From Polaromonas sp047303325 (GTDB taxonomy: Bacteria > Pseudomonadota > Gammaproteobacteria > Burkholderiales > Burkholderiaceae_C): a stretch of DNA of 64,000 bases. Of this stretch, positions 44,658 to 53,707 are shown in pieces. The stretch's first letter is position 1, and each line of letters starts with the position of its first letter. The position numbers were made by a program, and so were the translations under genes. The notes below the pieces were generated by a model that was given only the letters and a program-made list of their open reading frames with translations, made no database searches and was not told the origin of the DNA. Location of the stretch: contig NZ_JBKBEX010000003.1 of assembly GCF_047303325.1 (NCBI RefSeq), positions 248,001 to 312,000 on the forward strand. Direction: 5' to 3'.

Positions 44658-45950
44658 ATGAAGCTTTTTCCCTACGGCCACGCCACCCATCCGCAATGGC
44701 AGATGGCGGCCGGACTGGTGTTGGCGCAGTTGCGCGCCTACCTGGCGCTGCCCGGCTATGCCAAGTCGCCCACGCTGGCGCTGCTTTACATCACTGACCA
44801 TTACGCCGCCCATGCGCAGGACATCCTCGACCACCTGAGCGCCGAGCTGCCCGACATCACCGACTGGAGCGGCACGGTGGGTGTGGGTATTGCCTCCAAC
44901 AATGTCGAGTACTTCGACGAGCCGGCCCTCACGGTGATGCTGTGCGAGCTGCCGCACGACCAGTACCGGGTGTTTTCCGGCGTGTCGCCGCTGCCGCCGG
45001 CCAGCAGCGGCCGCTTCAAGGCGCACACCGCGCTGGTGCACGCCGACGCCACCACGCCCGACGTGGCCGAGCTGATAGACGAGATGGCGCAGCGCACCCA
45101 GAGCGGCTATGTGTTCGGCGGCCTGGCCTCCAGCCGCTCAGGCACCGTGCAGTTCGCGCTCAGCGGGCACGGCAACGTCAAGGGGCAGGGGGCCGCCGGC
45201 GGCGTGTTCAGCGGCGGACTCAGCGGTGTGGCTTTCGGCCAGGGCGCAGCGCTGATGTCGCGCATCACCCAGGGTTGCCGGCCGGTGTCGGCCGACCATG
45301 AAATCACCGCTTGCGAGTCGAATGTGGTGACCGAACTTGACGGCAAGCCCGCGCTCGACGTCATGTTGGCCGACCTGGCTGTGTCGCTGGACCAGCCGCG
45401 CGAGGCGCTGGCCAAGGTGCGCACCACGCTGGTCGGCCTGAGCCGGCCGGCCGACATTCCCGATGACGGCGCGGCCCATGCCGCGGGCCGGCGCGCGGGC
45501 CAGTTCGGCGCCGAGGTGCGGGTGCGCCACCTGATAGGGCTGGACCCGTCGCGCCGGGGCATCGCGATTGCCGAGGTGCCGGCCGTGGGCATGAAGCTTG
45601 CCTTTTGCGAACGCAATATGGAAGCCGCGCGTGCCGACCTGATCCGCGTCTGCGCCGAAATCCGCGAAGAGCTGGAGCCCGAGGAGGTCACGCTGGAAGT
45701 CGCCAGCGCCCTGAGCGCCTCGGAAGCCGAATCGGCGCCGCATGCCGCGCGGCGCATTGCCGGCGCGGTGTATGTGAGCTGCTCAGGCCGCGGCGGGCCG
45801 CATTTCGGCGCGCCCAGTGCCGAGATGCAGATCGTGCGGCGCGCGCTGGGTGACGTGCCGCTGGTCGGTTTTTTTGCCGGCGGCGAAATCGCACGTCATC
45901 ATCTTTACGGCTATACCGGCGTGCTGACCGTATTTACGGCGCCCGCTTAG
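44658..45950 (+). CDS. FIST domain sensor protein
   Basis: 430 residues. The FIST N-domain (residues 20-240) shows ALLYITDHYAAHAQDILDHL, WSGTVGVGIASNNVEYFDEP, GYVFGGLASSRSGTVQFALS and the FIST C-domain (240-430) ends GDVPLVGFFAGGEIARHHLY. FIST domains bind small ligands such as amino acids and occur in sensory proteins. This one has no output domain, so it probably acts with a partner. Its TAG stop overlaps, in the convergent sense, the TAA stop of the M29/NicX-like gene (shared TTAG at 45947-45950). No terminator fits between them. Confidence 0.88.
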   Translation: MKLFPYGHATHPQWQMAAGLVLAQLRAYLALPGYAKSPTLALLYITDHYAAHAQDILDHLSAELPDITDWSGTVGVGIASNNVEYFDEPALTVMLCELPHDQYRVFSGVSPLPPASSGRFKAHTALVHADATTPDVAELIDEMAQRTQSGYVFGGLASSRSGTVQFALSGHGNVKGQGAAGGVFSGGLSGVAFGQGAALMSRITQGCRPVSADHEITACESNVVTELDGKPALDVMLADLAVSLDQPREALAKVRTTLVGLSRPADIPDDGAAHAAGRRAGQFGAEVRVRHLIGLDPSRRGIAIAEVPAVGMKLAFCERNMEAARADLIRVCAEIREELEPEEVTLEVASALSASEAESAPHAARRIAGAVYVSCSGRGGPHFGAPSAEMQIVRRALGDVPLVGFFAGGEIARHHLYGYTGVLTVFTAPA

Positions 45951-47104
45951 AGCACCTGAGCTTCCAGCAACTCCACAGGGTCGCCGTAACGCGCGGCCAG
46001 TGCCACTACAGCCGGGTCGCGCAGCGCGCACAAAAATCCGTCCTTGATCAGCGTGTTGCCGCCGGCGGTCACCGTTGCATCCAGGGTGATCAGGTCCATG
46101 TGCACCGGCGGCTCTTCCCAGTCGGGCATCACGCGGCGTATGTAGTCGCTGGGCTGGGCCAGGTCTATGCCGAAGTGCAGCGCGCCGGGCGCGTTGGAGC
46201 CGGCCGGGTAGACCGTGTGGCGCGGCGCCTTGGGGTTGAAGCCGCAGCCGCCGCCTTCGATCATGCGGCCGCCCACCAGCATCTCGCGCAGGATCACCGC
46301 TTCTTCCGAGATGCCGTCAACCGCGGAAATCGTGTCGCCTTCAAAACGCACGGCGATTTTTTCCTCAAAGGGTTTGGCAAAACCGACCGCCCACTGCGGG
46401 TACAGCACGCCGGCCATGGGCACCACGGCCTTGAAGTCGTTTTTGACCGAGTTGTGGTCCCAGAGATTGGGACCGTGCGTCGGCAGGTAGTGCACATAGC
46501 AGCCGTCCTCCTCGGCCGTCATCTGGCCGCGCCAGCGATTGGTGGCCAGCTGGTTGGCGCGCATCTCCTGTGTGAAGCTGATGCGAAAGTCGCTGCCGCG
46601 CGGGTCGGTAAAGTGCAGGTCGAAGCCGCCCTCGGTCGGGTAGCGGGCGGCCGTGCCGCGGATGATCTCGCCGATGAGGTCGACCGGAAAACGCGCCTGC
46701 GGCGTGTGCAGCAAATCGAGGTTGCGAAAGTAGGTGATCTTGACCCAGCGCTGGCCGGCGCGGCGCAGGTTGATGCACAAAGGGTCGAGGATGGAGCAGA
46801 ACCAGGTCGACACCACAAAAGTGGCTTTTTTGAGAATGGCATGCACTTCCTCCGGCACGGCCGTCACCTGGGTGCTGGGCTCCATATAGACGCGCACCTC
46901 GGCGCCGCGCGATTTGGCGATGCCGATCACCGCGTCGATCACACGCGGATCCAGCAGCGGGTCCGCCAGCATCAGCACCCTGTCCCCCGGGCGTATCGCC
47001 ATCACCCGCGAAAAATTGTCCAACGCCTGGAAAAAGTACTTGGTGTCGGTCAGCTTGGCCGCCACGGGGATGGGCAGGCCGACGTAAGTGGAGCTTGGAT
47101 TCAT
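45947..47104 (-). CDS. M29 aminopeptidase / NicX-like metalloenzyme
   Basis: 385 residues from ATG 47104. The N-terminal half looks like thermophilic M29 aminopeptidases (ALDNFSRVMAIRPGDRVLML, VIDAVIGIAKSRGAEVRVYM). The second half (MAGVLYPQWAVGFAKPFEEK, GGGCGFNPKAPRHTVYPAGS, GALHFGIDLAQPS, PPVHMDLITLDATVTAGG) has the Glu/His/Asp spacing of the metal site. The same fold contains NicX, the 2,5-dihydroxypyridine dioxygenase. Which activity applies cannot be told. Upstream is a pair of ATTGCATGCA motifs that probably form an operator. Confidence 0.75.
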   Translation of the reverse strand: MNPSSTYVGLPIPVAAKLTDTKYFFQALDNFSRVMAIRPGDRVLMLADPLLDPRVIDAVIGIAKSRGAEVRVYMEPSTQVTAVPEEVHAILKKATFVVSTWFCSILDPLCINLRRAGQRWVKITYFRNLDLLHTPQARFPVDLIGEIIRGTAARYPTEGGFDLHFTDPRGSDFRISFTQEMRANQLATNRWRGQMTAEEDGCYVHYLPTHGPNLWDHNSVKNDFKAVVPMAGVLYPQWAVGFAKPFEEKIAVRFEGDTISAVDGISEEAVILREMLVGGRMIEGGGCGFNPKAPRHTVYPAGSNAPGALHFGIDLAQPSDYIRRVMPDWEEPPVHMDLITLDATVTAGGNTLIKDGFLCALRDPAVVALAARYGDPVELLEAQVL

Positions 47105-47120
47105 CGCGGTTCCGTTAAGG

Positions 47121-47216
47121 ATTGCATGCACAAAATTCGTGTTTTCGACTTGGAGTGGCTGAATATTACCAGTAAGCGCGATATTTTCTTAGTTGACTAA
47201 TGTAATTGCATGCAAT
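47121..47216. promoter_or_regulatory. Paired ATTGCATGCA operator motifs upstream of M29/NicX-like gene
   Basis: A perfect 12-base palindrome ATTGCATGCAAT lies at 47205-47216, and a second copy, ATTGCATGCA, lies at 47121-47130, 84 bases away, about eight helical turns at 10.5 bases each. The closer copy is 17 bases from the ATG. Such palindromes are typical of GntR-type regulators that bind two sites. No GntR gene is adjacent. Confidence 0.55.
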
Positions 47217-47234
47217 CTTCTGCCGCGCCGTCCC

Positions 47235-47335
47235 AATAAACCAGTGGGGGCCGCGGGACTGGCTTTGCCAGACCGCAGGCGCCGCCCCCTTGAGGGGGGA
47301 CAGGCTACACGCAGTGGGCCTGGACGGGGGTGTTA
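47235..47335 (-). repeat. GC-rich palindromic extragenic element, copy B
   Basis: 101 bases related to copy A at 41728. It carries an extra stem CTGGC (47259-47263) / GCCAG (47267-47271), the near-palindrome CCCCCTTGAGGGGG (47285-47298), and the stem CAGGCT / GGCCTG around 47301-47322. In copy A the equivalent stem pairs T-A where this one has T-G, so pairing is preserved. TTA at its end is the TAA stop of the XRE gene. Confidence 0.8.
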
Positions 47336-48064
47336 CCTCCTCAATGCGGCGAAAGCCTCAAACTCCCAGCTCCGCATGGCCAGCAGCAGCGTAAAACCCT
47401 CGCGGTCCTTGTCGCCCAGCTTCTGGTCCGTCTGGTGCTGCTGGGCAAAATCCTGGGCCACGCGCTGCATGCGCTCCAGGAAGGAGGGCGCCAGGCCGCG
47501 GCTGATGGAGCCGTGCACCAGCAGCAGGCCTTCGCCCTCGCCGTCGAAGCCGCCTGAAAAATAGTCGAGCAAGGCATTCTCGCGGAAGTAATCCATCACC
47601 GGCCCGTGCGGGCGCCAGCGAAAAGTCTTGGCGAGCTTGAGCCGGTAGCGGTTCAGGGGCTTGAGCTCGATGATGCCTATGCGGTCCAGTTGCGCGAGGT
47701 ATTTGATGCACTCGGCCTCCGAGAGCCGGTAGCTGCTGGTGATCTGCTCCAGCGTCCATTGCGAGAGCACGCAGATCGCGGTCAGCAGCAGCTTTTTGTC
47801 GGCCACCACGGCTTTTTCCTGCGCCTCGGCCAGCTCGGCCAGTAGCGGCTGGGTGTCGGCGATGCGCCTGGCAAGGTCGGCAAAGTCCAGCTTGAGCGCA
47901 CGGCAGATCGCGTCTATGCGCGACAGCGGCATGTCTCCCTTGGCCAGCATGCGCTTGACGCTGGATTCGGCCATGCCCAGCTTGGCGGCCAGGTCCGCAT
48001 AAGTCATGCGCGCGGCCTTGAGTTCTTTTTTGAGGACGGTGACGAGGTCGGCGGTGGTGCTCAT
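47333..48064 (-). CDS. XRE-family helix-turn-helix regulator
   Basis: 243 residues. The N-terminal HTH (VTVLKKELKAARMTYADLAA, LGMAESSVKRMLAKGDMPLS, RIDAICRALKLDFADLARRI) occupies residues 8-68. The C-terminal 170 residues form a helical part with no recognisable ligand domain (TFRWRPHGPVMDYFRENALL, DYFSGGFDGEGEGLLLVHGS). It is a known Burkholderiales-type regulator layout. Its stop is provided by the palindromic element B. It is divergent from the CREST-like gene at 48186. Confidence 0.9.
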   Translation of the reverse strand: MSTTADLVTVLKKELKAARMTYADLAAKLGMAESSVKRMLAKGDMPLSRIDAICRALKLDFADLARRIADTQPLLAELAEAQEKAVVADKKLLLTAICVLSQWTLEQITSSYRLSEAECIKYLAQLDRIGIIELKPLNRYRLKLAKTFRWRPHGPVMDYFRENALLDYFSGGFDGEGEGLLLVHGSISRGLAPSFLERMQRVAQDFAQQHQTDQKLGDKDREGFTLLLAMRSWEFEAFAALRR

Positions 48065-48185
48065 GGGTATCGATTATCGGTACTTTGGGTTTGAAACGTC
48101 TCCACCGCGCCGAATATTGATGCCTGCGGCCTGTCCCGCCCTCCACAGTGCAGCTCACTCACATATAGACAGAGGAGCTTCCCGC

Positions 48186-49097
48186 ATGCAAACCACCCCA
48201 TCCACTCTTCACCGCCGTGTTGAGCCGCTCCCCTGGCACGCGCGTCCGGCTGCCCTGGCCTGGCGCCGTGAATGCGTGCTTGCCCTTGTCTTTTTGCTGT
48301 TGCTGGCGGCCGCGCTGCTGGGGCCTTCGGTGGCGCAGCCGGCCCACTACCACGACTTCGCCGACCAGCGCAGCTGGGGCTGGCTACCGCACGCCATGGA
48401 CGTCATCAGCAACCTGCCGTTTGCGTTCTGGGGCATGGTGGGCATTTGGGCGCTGCTGCGGGCTGTGCGTGAGCAGGCCGTCAGCGCCGCGGCGGCGGCC
48501 ATGGCCGGGCTTTTTTTCGGCGGCCTGTGGGTGACGGCGGCGGTGTCCGCGGCCTACCACCTGCAGCCCGGCGACGCCGGCCTGGCCTGGGACCGCGGCG
48601 GCATGGTGCTGGCTTTTGCCGGGCTGCTGGGCCTGTCGGCGATGCGGGCCGTCAGTACGCGCGCCGGCATGGCGCTGGCCACAGCCGTTCTGGTGCTGGG
48701 ACCGCTGTCCGTCTATGCCTGGTCGCTGGGCGGCAATGTGCTGCCATGGGCGGTCTTGCAGGGAGGCGGCATGGTGCTGATCCTGGGCTTTGCCTGCCTG
48801 CGACCGGCGCAGGCCTGGGAATTGCCGGTTCGCTGGGGTCTGGTGATCGCCATTTATGCGCTGGCCAAGCTGCTGGAGTTGGGCGACCACGCGGTCTATG
48901 AGTGGACCGGCCAGCTGGTGTCGGGCCACAGCCTCAAACACATGGTGGCTGCCTGCGCCGCCTGGCCCGTGGTGTCGGCCCTGCTGGCCGCGCGCGAAAC
49001 CAAGGCAGAATCCCATGCACTATTCAAAAACAGAGCCGGCCAGCCGCTTCGGAGCGCAGCCCGCCGCACAACAACCGAAACGAGGAGTCAAGAATGA
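48186..49097 (+). CDS. CREST-superfamily (alkaline ceramidase-like) membrane hydrolase
   Basis: 303 residues from ATG 48186, with GAGGAG upstream. About seven helices. The motifs of the CREST superfamily of ceramidases and related hydrolases are visible in order: SNLPFAFWG, SAAYH (Ser-x3-His) in a helix, LAWDRGG (Asp) and GHSLKHM (His-x3-His). These are the zinc-binding residues of alkaline ceramidases. It would cleave an amide bond of a membrane lipid. It overlaps the MFS-acyltransferase gene by four bases and so starts a lipid-related operon. The substrate in a bacterium without standard ceramide is unknown. Confidence 0.78.
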   Translation: MQTTPSTLHRRVEPLPWHARPAALAWRRECVLALVFLLLLAAALLGPSVAQPAHYHDFADQRSWGWLPHAMDVISNLPFAFWGMVGIWALLRAVREQAVSAAAAAMAGLFFGGLWVTAAVSAAYHLQPGDAGLAWDRGGMVLAFAGLLGLSAMRAVSTRAGMALATAVLVLGPLSVYAWSLGGNVLPWAVLQGGGMVLILGFACLRPAQAWELPVRWGLVIAIYALAKLLELGDHAVYEWTGQLVSGHSLKHMVAACAAWPVVSALLAARETKAESHALFKNRAGQPLRSAARRTTTETRSQE

Positions 49098-51052
49098 GTG
49101 TTGATAAGGCCACGCCGGTGTCGCCGCCGCCTGTCCAGGGGCATCCGAACCAGTTCGCGCTGCTCAAGCAGCGGCGCTTCGCGCCGTTTTTCTGGACGCA
49201 ATTTTCCGGCGCGGCCAACGACAACCTCTTCAAGTTCGCCTTCACCGTGATGGTGACCTACCAGCTCAGCGTGAGCTGGCTGCCACCGGCGCTGGCCGGG
49301 CTGGCCATAGGTGCACTGTTCATCCTGCCGTTTCTGCTGTTTTCGGCTACCAGCGGACAACTCACCGACAAGTTTGAAAAAACCCGGGTGATCCGTTTCG
49401 TCAAAAACCTCGAAGTCGTGATCATGCTGATCGCGGCCGTCGGTTTCATGAGCGGCAACCCCAACGTCCAGGTGCCGGTGTTGCTGGGCTGCACCTTTTT
49501 GATGGGGCTGCATTCCACGATCTTCGGCCCGGTCAAGTTCGCCTACCTGCCGCAGGCGCTCAATGAGCGCGAACTCACGGGCGGCAACGGGATGGTCGAG
49601 ATGGGCACATTCGTCGCCATCCTGCTGGGCCAGGTCGTGGGCGGGCTGATGGTGGCCGTGCCGCAGGTCGGGCCCGACTATGTGGCCATGGCCTGCGTGG
49701 GCCTGGCCCTGGTCGGCCGGCTGGTATCGCAGTTCATTCCGCTCACGCCGGCGACCGACCCAGGCTTGAAGATCAACTGGAACCCGGTGACGGAAACCTG
49801 GCGCAACCTCAAGCTTGCCAACGGCAACCTGGTGGTGTTCCGCTCCATGCTCGGTATCAGCTGGATGTGGTTCTTCGGCGCCGTGTTCCTGAGCCAGTTC
49901 CCGAGCTTTGCCAAGGAAGTGCTGCACGGCAATGAGCAGGTCGCGTCGCTACTGCTAGTGGTGTTCTCCGTCGGCATCGCCACCGGTTCGCTGCTCTGCG
50001 AGGTGCTCAGCAAGCGCCACGTGGAAATCGGCCTGGTGCCGGTGGGCGCCATCGGCATGAGCGTGTTCGCGGTGGACCTGTATTTCGCCTCGCGCGGCCT
50101 GCCGGCCGCGCCCATCATGAGCGTGGGCCAATTCATGGCGCAGCATGCGCACTGGCGCGTGATGGTGGACCTGGCGCTGCTGAGCCTGTTCGCAGGCTTG
50201 TACAGCGTGCCCATGTATGCCTTGATCCAGCTGCGCAGCCAGCCCACGCACCGGGCCCGCATCATCGCGGCCAACAACATCCTGAACGCGCTGTTCATGA
50301 TCGTCAGCGCCGTCCTGGCCGGCGCCCTGCTCAAATCCGGCTTCAGCATCCCGCAGATTTTCCTCTTCACGGGCCTGGCCAACGCGGTGGTGGCCTTCTA
50401 CATCTTCATGCTGGTGCCCGAGTACCTGCTGCGTTTTATCGCGCTGATCGCCTCGCGCCTGGTCTACCGCTTCAAGATCAGCGGCGACGACCACATCCCC
50501 GCGCAGGGCGCAGCCGTGCTGACCTGCAACCATGTGAGTTTTGTCGACCCGGTGCTGCTGATGGCCGCCAGCCCGCGCCCCATCTACTTTGTGATGGACC
50601 ACCGCATCTTCAAAATGCCGGTGCTGGGCTGGCTGTTCCGGCTGGCCAAGGCCATCCCCATCGCACCGCGCACCGAAGACCCGGCGCTGTACGAAGCGGC
50701 CTTCGAGGCGGCCGCCAAGGTGCTGCGCGACGGCGACCTGCTGGCCATCTTCCCGGAAGGCGGCATCACCAAGAACGGCGAACTCCAGGCTTTCAAGGGC
50801 GGCATCATGAAGATCCTGGAAAACGCCGAACGCGACGGGCTACAGGTGCCCGTCGTGCCCATGGCGCTGACCAACCTCTGGGGATCGTTTTTCAGCCGCG
50901 TCGAAAGCGGGACCGCGATGAGCAAACCGTTTCGCCGGGGGGTTTTCAACCGGGTGGGGCTTAACGTAGGCCCCCCCCTGGCGGCTGAAGAAGTCGCGCC
51001 CGCAGACCTGCAAGTCCGGGTGGCACAACTTCTGCAACAGGGAAACACATGA
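49094..51052 (+). CDS. MFS lysophospholipid transporter fused to PlsC acyltransferase
   Basis: 652 residues from ATG 49094. Residues 20-430 form an LplT-like MFS permease (FWTQFSGAANDNLFKFAFTV, GPVKFAYLPQALNERELTGG, ARIIAANNILNALFMIVSAV). Residues 455-650 form a PlsC domain, with the catalytic NHVSFVD (H-x4-D) and the FPEGG substrate motif. E. coli has LplT and Aas as separate proteins for lysophospholipid re-acylation; here the acyl-ACP synthetase part is missing. A lyso-lipid would be flipped inward and re-acylated. It overlaps both neighbours by four bases. Confidence 0.93.
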   Translation: MSVDKATPVSPPPVQGHPNQFALLKQRRFAPFFWTQFSGAANDNLFKFAFTVMVTYQLSVSWLPPALAGLAIGALFILPFLLFSATSGQLTDKFEKTRVIRFVKNLEVVIMLIAAVGFMSGNPNVQVPVLLGCTFLMGLHSTIFGPVKFAYLPQALNERELTGGNGMVEMGTFVAILLGQVVGGLMVAVPQVGPDYVAMACVGLALVGRLVSQFIPLTPATDPGLKINWNPVTETWRNLKLANGNLVVFRSMLGISWMWFFGAVFLSQFPSFAKEVLHGNEQVASLLLVVFSVGIATGSLLCEVLSKRHVEIGLVPVGAIGMSVFAVDLYFASRGLPAAPIMSVGQFMAQHAHWRVMVDLALLSLFAGLYSVPMYALIQLRSQPTHRARIIAANNILNALFMIVSAVLAGALLKSGFSIPQIFLFTGLANAVVAFYIFMLVPEYLLRFIALIASRLVYRFKISGDDHIPAQGAAVLTCNHVSFVDPVLLMAASPRPIYFVMDHRIFKMPVLGWLFRLAKAIPIAPRTEDPALYEAAFEAAAKVLRDGDLLAIFPEGGITKNGELQAFKGGIMKILENAERDGLQVPVVPMALTNLWGSFFSRVESGTAMSKPFRRGVFNRVGLNVGPPLAAEEVAPADLQVRVAQLLQQGNT

Positions 51053-51405
51053 AATCACTTCAATTCTTCAAGGCCGGGGGGCGCTTGTCGCGTGGGGGAT
51101 TCTGGCTTCACGGCCTCATCGTCTGGGGGGTGTTCTACCTGGTTTGGGCCGCGCTCGGAAATTCCTCGTCCGACATCCTGACCTGGCTGATCAACCTGCC
51201 GGTGCTGGCGGCGCTGGTGCTGATCTGCATCCGGCGCCTGCATGACCGGAACTACTCCGGCTGGTGGCTGTTGCTGGCCGCCGTCCCCGTACTGGGGGCG
51301 CTCTGGCTGGTCTGGCAGCTGGCGCTCAGGCGCGGCGTCGCCGATGGCAACCGATGGGGCCCGGACCCATTGCAAGCGCACGGCGACTACCTCGTGGTGC
51401 GCTAG
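51049..51405 (+). CDS. DUF805 membrane protein
   Basis: 118 residues with four membrane helices. The DUF805 signatures are visible: RLSRGGFWLHGLIVWGVFYL, LICIRRLHDRNYSGWWLLLA and GNRWGPDPLQAHGD. Function unknown; it is a common inner membrane protein. Its ATG overlaps the stop of the MFS-PlsC gene and it is 28 bases from the FAD-oxidase/methyltransferase gene. Confidence 0.9.
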   Translation: MKSLQFFKAGGRLSRGGFWLHGLIVWGVFYLVWAALGNSSSDILTWLINLPVLAALVLICIRRLHDRNYSGWWLLLAAVPVLGALWLVWQLALRRGVADGNRWGPDPLQAHGDYLVVR

Positions 51406-51433
51406 GGTTCAGGTTAAAAACAGGGAGCGAGGG

Positions 51434-53707
51434 ATGCAGCAAAACACATTGATCGTCAACGACGTCACCGGTTTGAACCCGGTGGCGGTCTGGGCCATCA
51501 GCAAGCCGAAAACCGTGGCCGACGTGGCCGATGCCATTCGCCGCACCGACGGGCCGGTTTCCGTGGGCGGCGGGCATTTCAGCATGGGAGGCCAGACCGC
51601 CAGCCCGGGCAGCCTGCACCTGGACATGCGCGAGATGAACCAGGTCATCGCCTTTTTCCCGCAGGACAAGGTCATCCGTGTGCAGGCCGGCATTCGCTGG
51701 TGCGACATCCAGCGCTTTGTCGATCCGCACGGCCTGGCCGTCAAGATCATGCAGACCTATGCCAACTTCACGGTGGGCGGCGCGCTGAGCGTCAACTGCC
51801 ACGGCCGCTACATGGGCCTGGGGCCGGTGGTGCTGTCGGTGCGTGCGATCAAGGTGGTGCTGGCCGACGGCAGCGTGCAGGATGCTTCGCCGGCCGCGAA
51901 TGCGGAATTGTTTTACGCGGTGATAGGCGGCTATGGTGGCGTGGCGGTGATCGTCGAGGCGGAATTGAGCCTGGCGGACAACGTCAAGGTCAAGCGCCTG
52001 GCGCGCAAGATGAGCGCCGCGGAATACATCAGCCATTTCAAGGCCAAGGTCCGGCATTTTCAGGACGCGGTCTTTCATAACGCCGACCTGTATCCGCCGC
52101 ATTACCGCAAGGTCCGCTCGGTGACCTGGGCGCGCACCGATGAGGCCACGACCGAGCCTCGGCGCCTCCAGCAGGGCGGCCAGAGCTATCCGCTGAACCG
52201 CTACTTTGTCTGGGCCGTGACGGAGACCCCGCTGGGGAAATGGCGCCGCGAGTACCTGATCGACCCGCTGCTCTATATGTTCCGCAAGGTGCACTGGCGA
52301 AATTTCGAAGCCGGTTACGACGTGGCGGAGCTCGAACCCGCTTCGCGCAAGCACACCACCTACGTGCTGCAGGAGTACTTCATCCCGGTGGAGCGCTTCG
52401 ACGATTTTGTGCCCAGGATGGCGGAGATCCTGCAGCGCCACAAGGTCAACGCGCTCAACGTGTCGGTGCGCCATGCGCAGCGGGACCCGGGCACGATGCT
52501 GGCCTGGGCCAGGGGAGAAACTTTCGCCTTTGTGCTGTATTACAAGCAGCGCACGCGCGACAACGCGATCAACCGCGTATCGGTCTGGACGCGAGAACTG
52601 ATAGACGCGGCCATCAGCGTGGGCGGAAGCTACTACCTCCCCTACCAGCCGCACGCCACGGCCCGGCAGTTTCACGCGGCTTACCCGAGGGCCCTGGAGC
52701 TGTTCGCGATGAAGCGACGGCTCGACCCGCAGTTCAGGTTCCGCAATGTGCTGTGGGACACGTATTACGCCCCCACACTTGCCGAATCCGCCAATTCAGC
52801 CAATCCCGCCACTTCGATCGACGCCATGGACAACGCCAAACCTGCTTCGGAATTCAGGGCCGTTTTTTCCGACGTCCTCTGGCGCGACGGTTTCTACAAA
52901 TTCCTGCAAAACATCTACCGCCTCTATCCCGAAGACCGCTTTCATACGCTGATCAAGACCACCTCGGCGGAGCTTGACGACGACGAGGCGGTCTACCGCC
53001 GGCTGCAGCGCGAGCTGCCGAAGATCAAGCCCCTGCTCGCCGACCTGACGCATGCGCTGCCCGCGCTTTTCAAGCAGAAGAAGGAGATGGCCAACCAGAC
53101 CCTGCGCCTGCTGGACGGCCGGAAGCGCATCGACGGCTATGTCGAAATCGGCTCGACGGGCCGCTACATCAGCGAGTTGCGCAAGCGCGTGGACGTCACA
53201 GGCCCCATCACCCTCGTCAATGACGTGGCGCCGACGAATTCGCCGGTGGATATCGCGGAGCGCGGCGGCTTGCGGAAAATAGGCGGCTTTGTACCCATGG
53301 GCGACTACGATCCCCTGCCCGCCTCCATGCCCGATGCCAGCGCGGACCTCGTGACCTGCTACATAGGCCTGCACCACTGCCCGCTGGACAAGCTCGACAG
53401 CTTTGTCGCTTCCATCGTGAGGGTGCTCAAACCGGGCGGTACCTTCATCCTGCGCGACCACGACGTCACCACGCCTGAAATGCACACCTTTGTGTCGCTG
53501 GTGCACGCCGTTTTCAACGCCGGCTTGAACGTGGCCTGGGAAAGCAACCAGCGCGAGCTGCGCCATTTCAGGCCCGTCGCGCATTGGGTGGCCTACCTGG
53601 GCGAGCGCGGGCTCAGCGACACGGGCCGGCGGGAACTGCAGGCCCATGACCCTTCCGACAATGTCCTGCTGGCCTTCACCAAAGCCGGCGCGCGGGTGCC
53701 GGCATGA
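51434..53707 (+). CDS. FAD-linked oxidase fused to SAM methyltransferase
   Basis: 757 residues from ATG 51434, with GGGAGCGAGG upstream. Residues 1-440 form a PCMH/VAO-type FAD enzyme (GPVSVGGGHFSMGGQ, FTVGGALSVNCHGRYM, GGYGGVAVIVEAEL, NALNVSVRHAQRD, VLWDTYYAP). A short linker with NSANPA follows. Residues 520-757 form a Rossmann methyltransferase (GYVEIGSTGRYISEL as SAM loop, LVTCYIGLHHCP, VLKPGGTFILRDHD). The FAD-plus-methyltransferase pairing recalls BfaA/BfaB-type 10-methyl fatty acid synthesis, but this methyltransferase is not of the cyclopropane synthase type. It overlaps the next gene. Confidence 0.88.
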   Translation: MQQNTLIVNDVTGLNPVAVWAISKPKTVADVADAIRRTDGPVSVGGGHFSMGGQTASPGSLHLDMREMNQVIAFFPQDKVIRVQAGIRWCDIQRFVDPHGLAVKIMQTYANFTVGGALSVNCHGRYMGLGPVVLSVRAIKVVLADGSVQDASPAANAELFYAVIGGYGGVAVIVEAELSLADNVKVKRLARKMSAAEYISHFKAKVRHFQDAVFHNADLYPPHYRKVRSVTWARTDEATTEPRRLQQGGQSYPLNRYFVWAVTETPLGKWRREYLIDPLLYMFRKVHWRNFEAGYDVAELEPASRKHTTYVLQEYFIPVERFDDFVPRMAEILQRHKVNALNVSVRHAQRDPGTMLAWARGETFAFVLYYKQRTRDNAINRVSVWTRELIDAAISVGGSYYLPYQPHATARQFHAAYPRALELFAMKRRLDPQFRFRNVLWDTYYAPTLAESANSANPATSIDAMDNAKPASEFRAVFSDVLWRDGFYKFLQNIYRLYPEDRFHTLIKTTSAELDDDEAVYRRLQRELPKIKPLLADLTHALPALFKQKKEMANQTLRLLDGRKRIDGYVEIGSTGRYISELRKRVDVTGPITLVNDVAPTNSPVDIAERGGLRKIGGFVPMGDYDPLPASMPDASADLVTCYIGLHHCPLDKLDSFVASIVRVLKPGGTFILRDHDVTTPEMHTFVSLVHAVFNAGLNVAWESNQRELRHFRPVAHWVAYLGERGLSDTGRRELQAHDPSDNVLLAFTKAGARVPA

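Noticed and set aside
45940..45950. Terminator between FIST and NicX-like genes
   Set aside because: The two stop codons overlap in TTAG, so there is no room, and no hairpin is visible.
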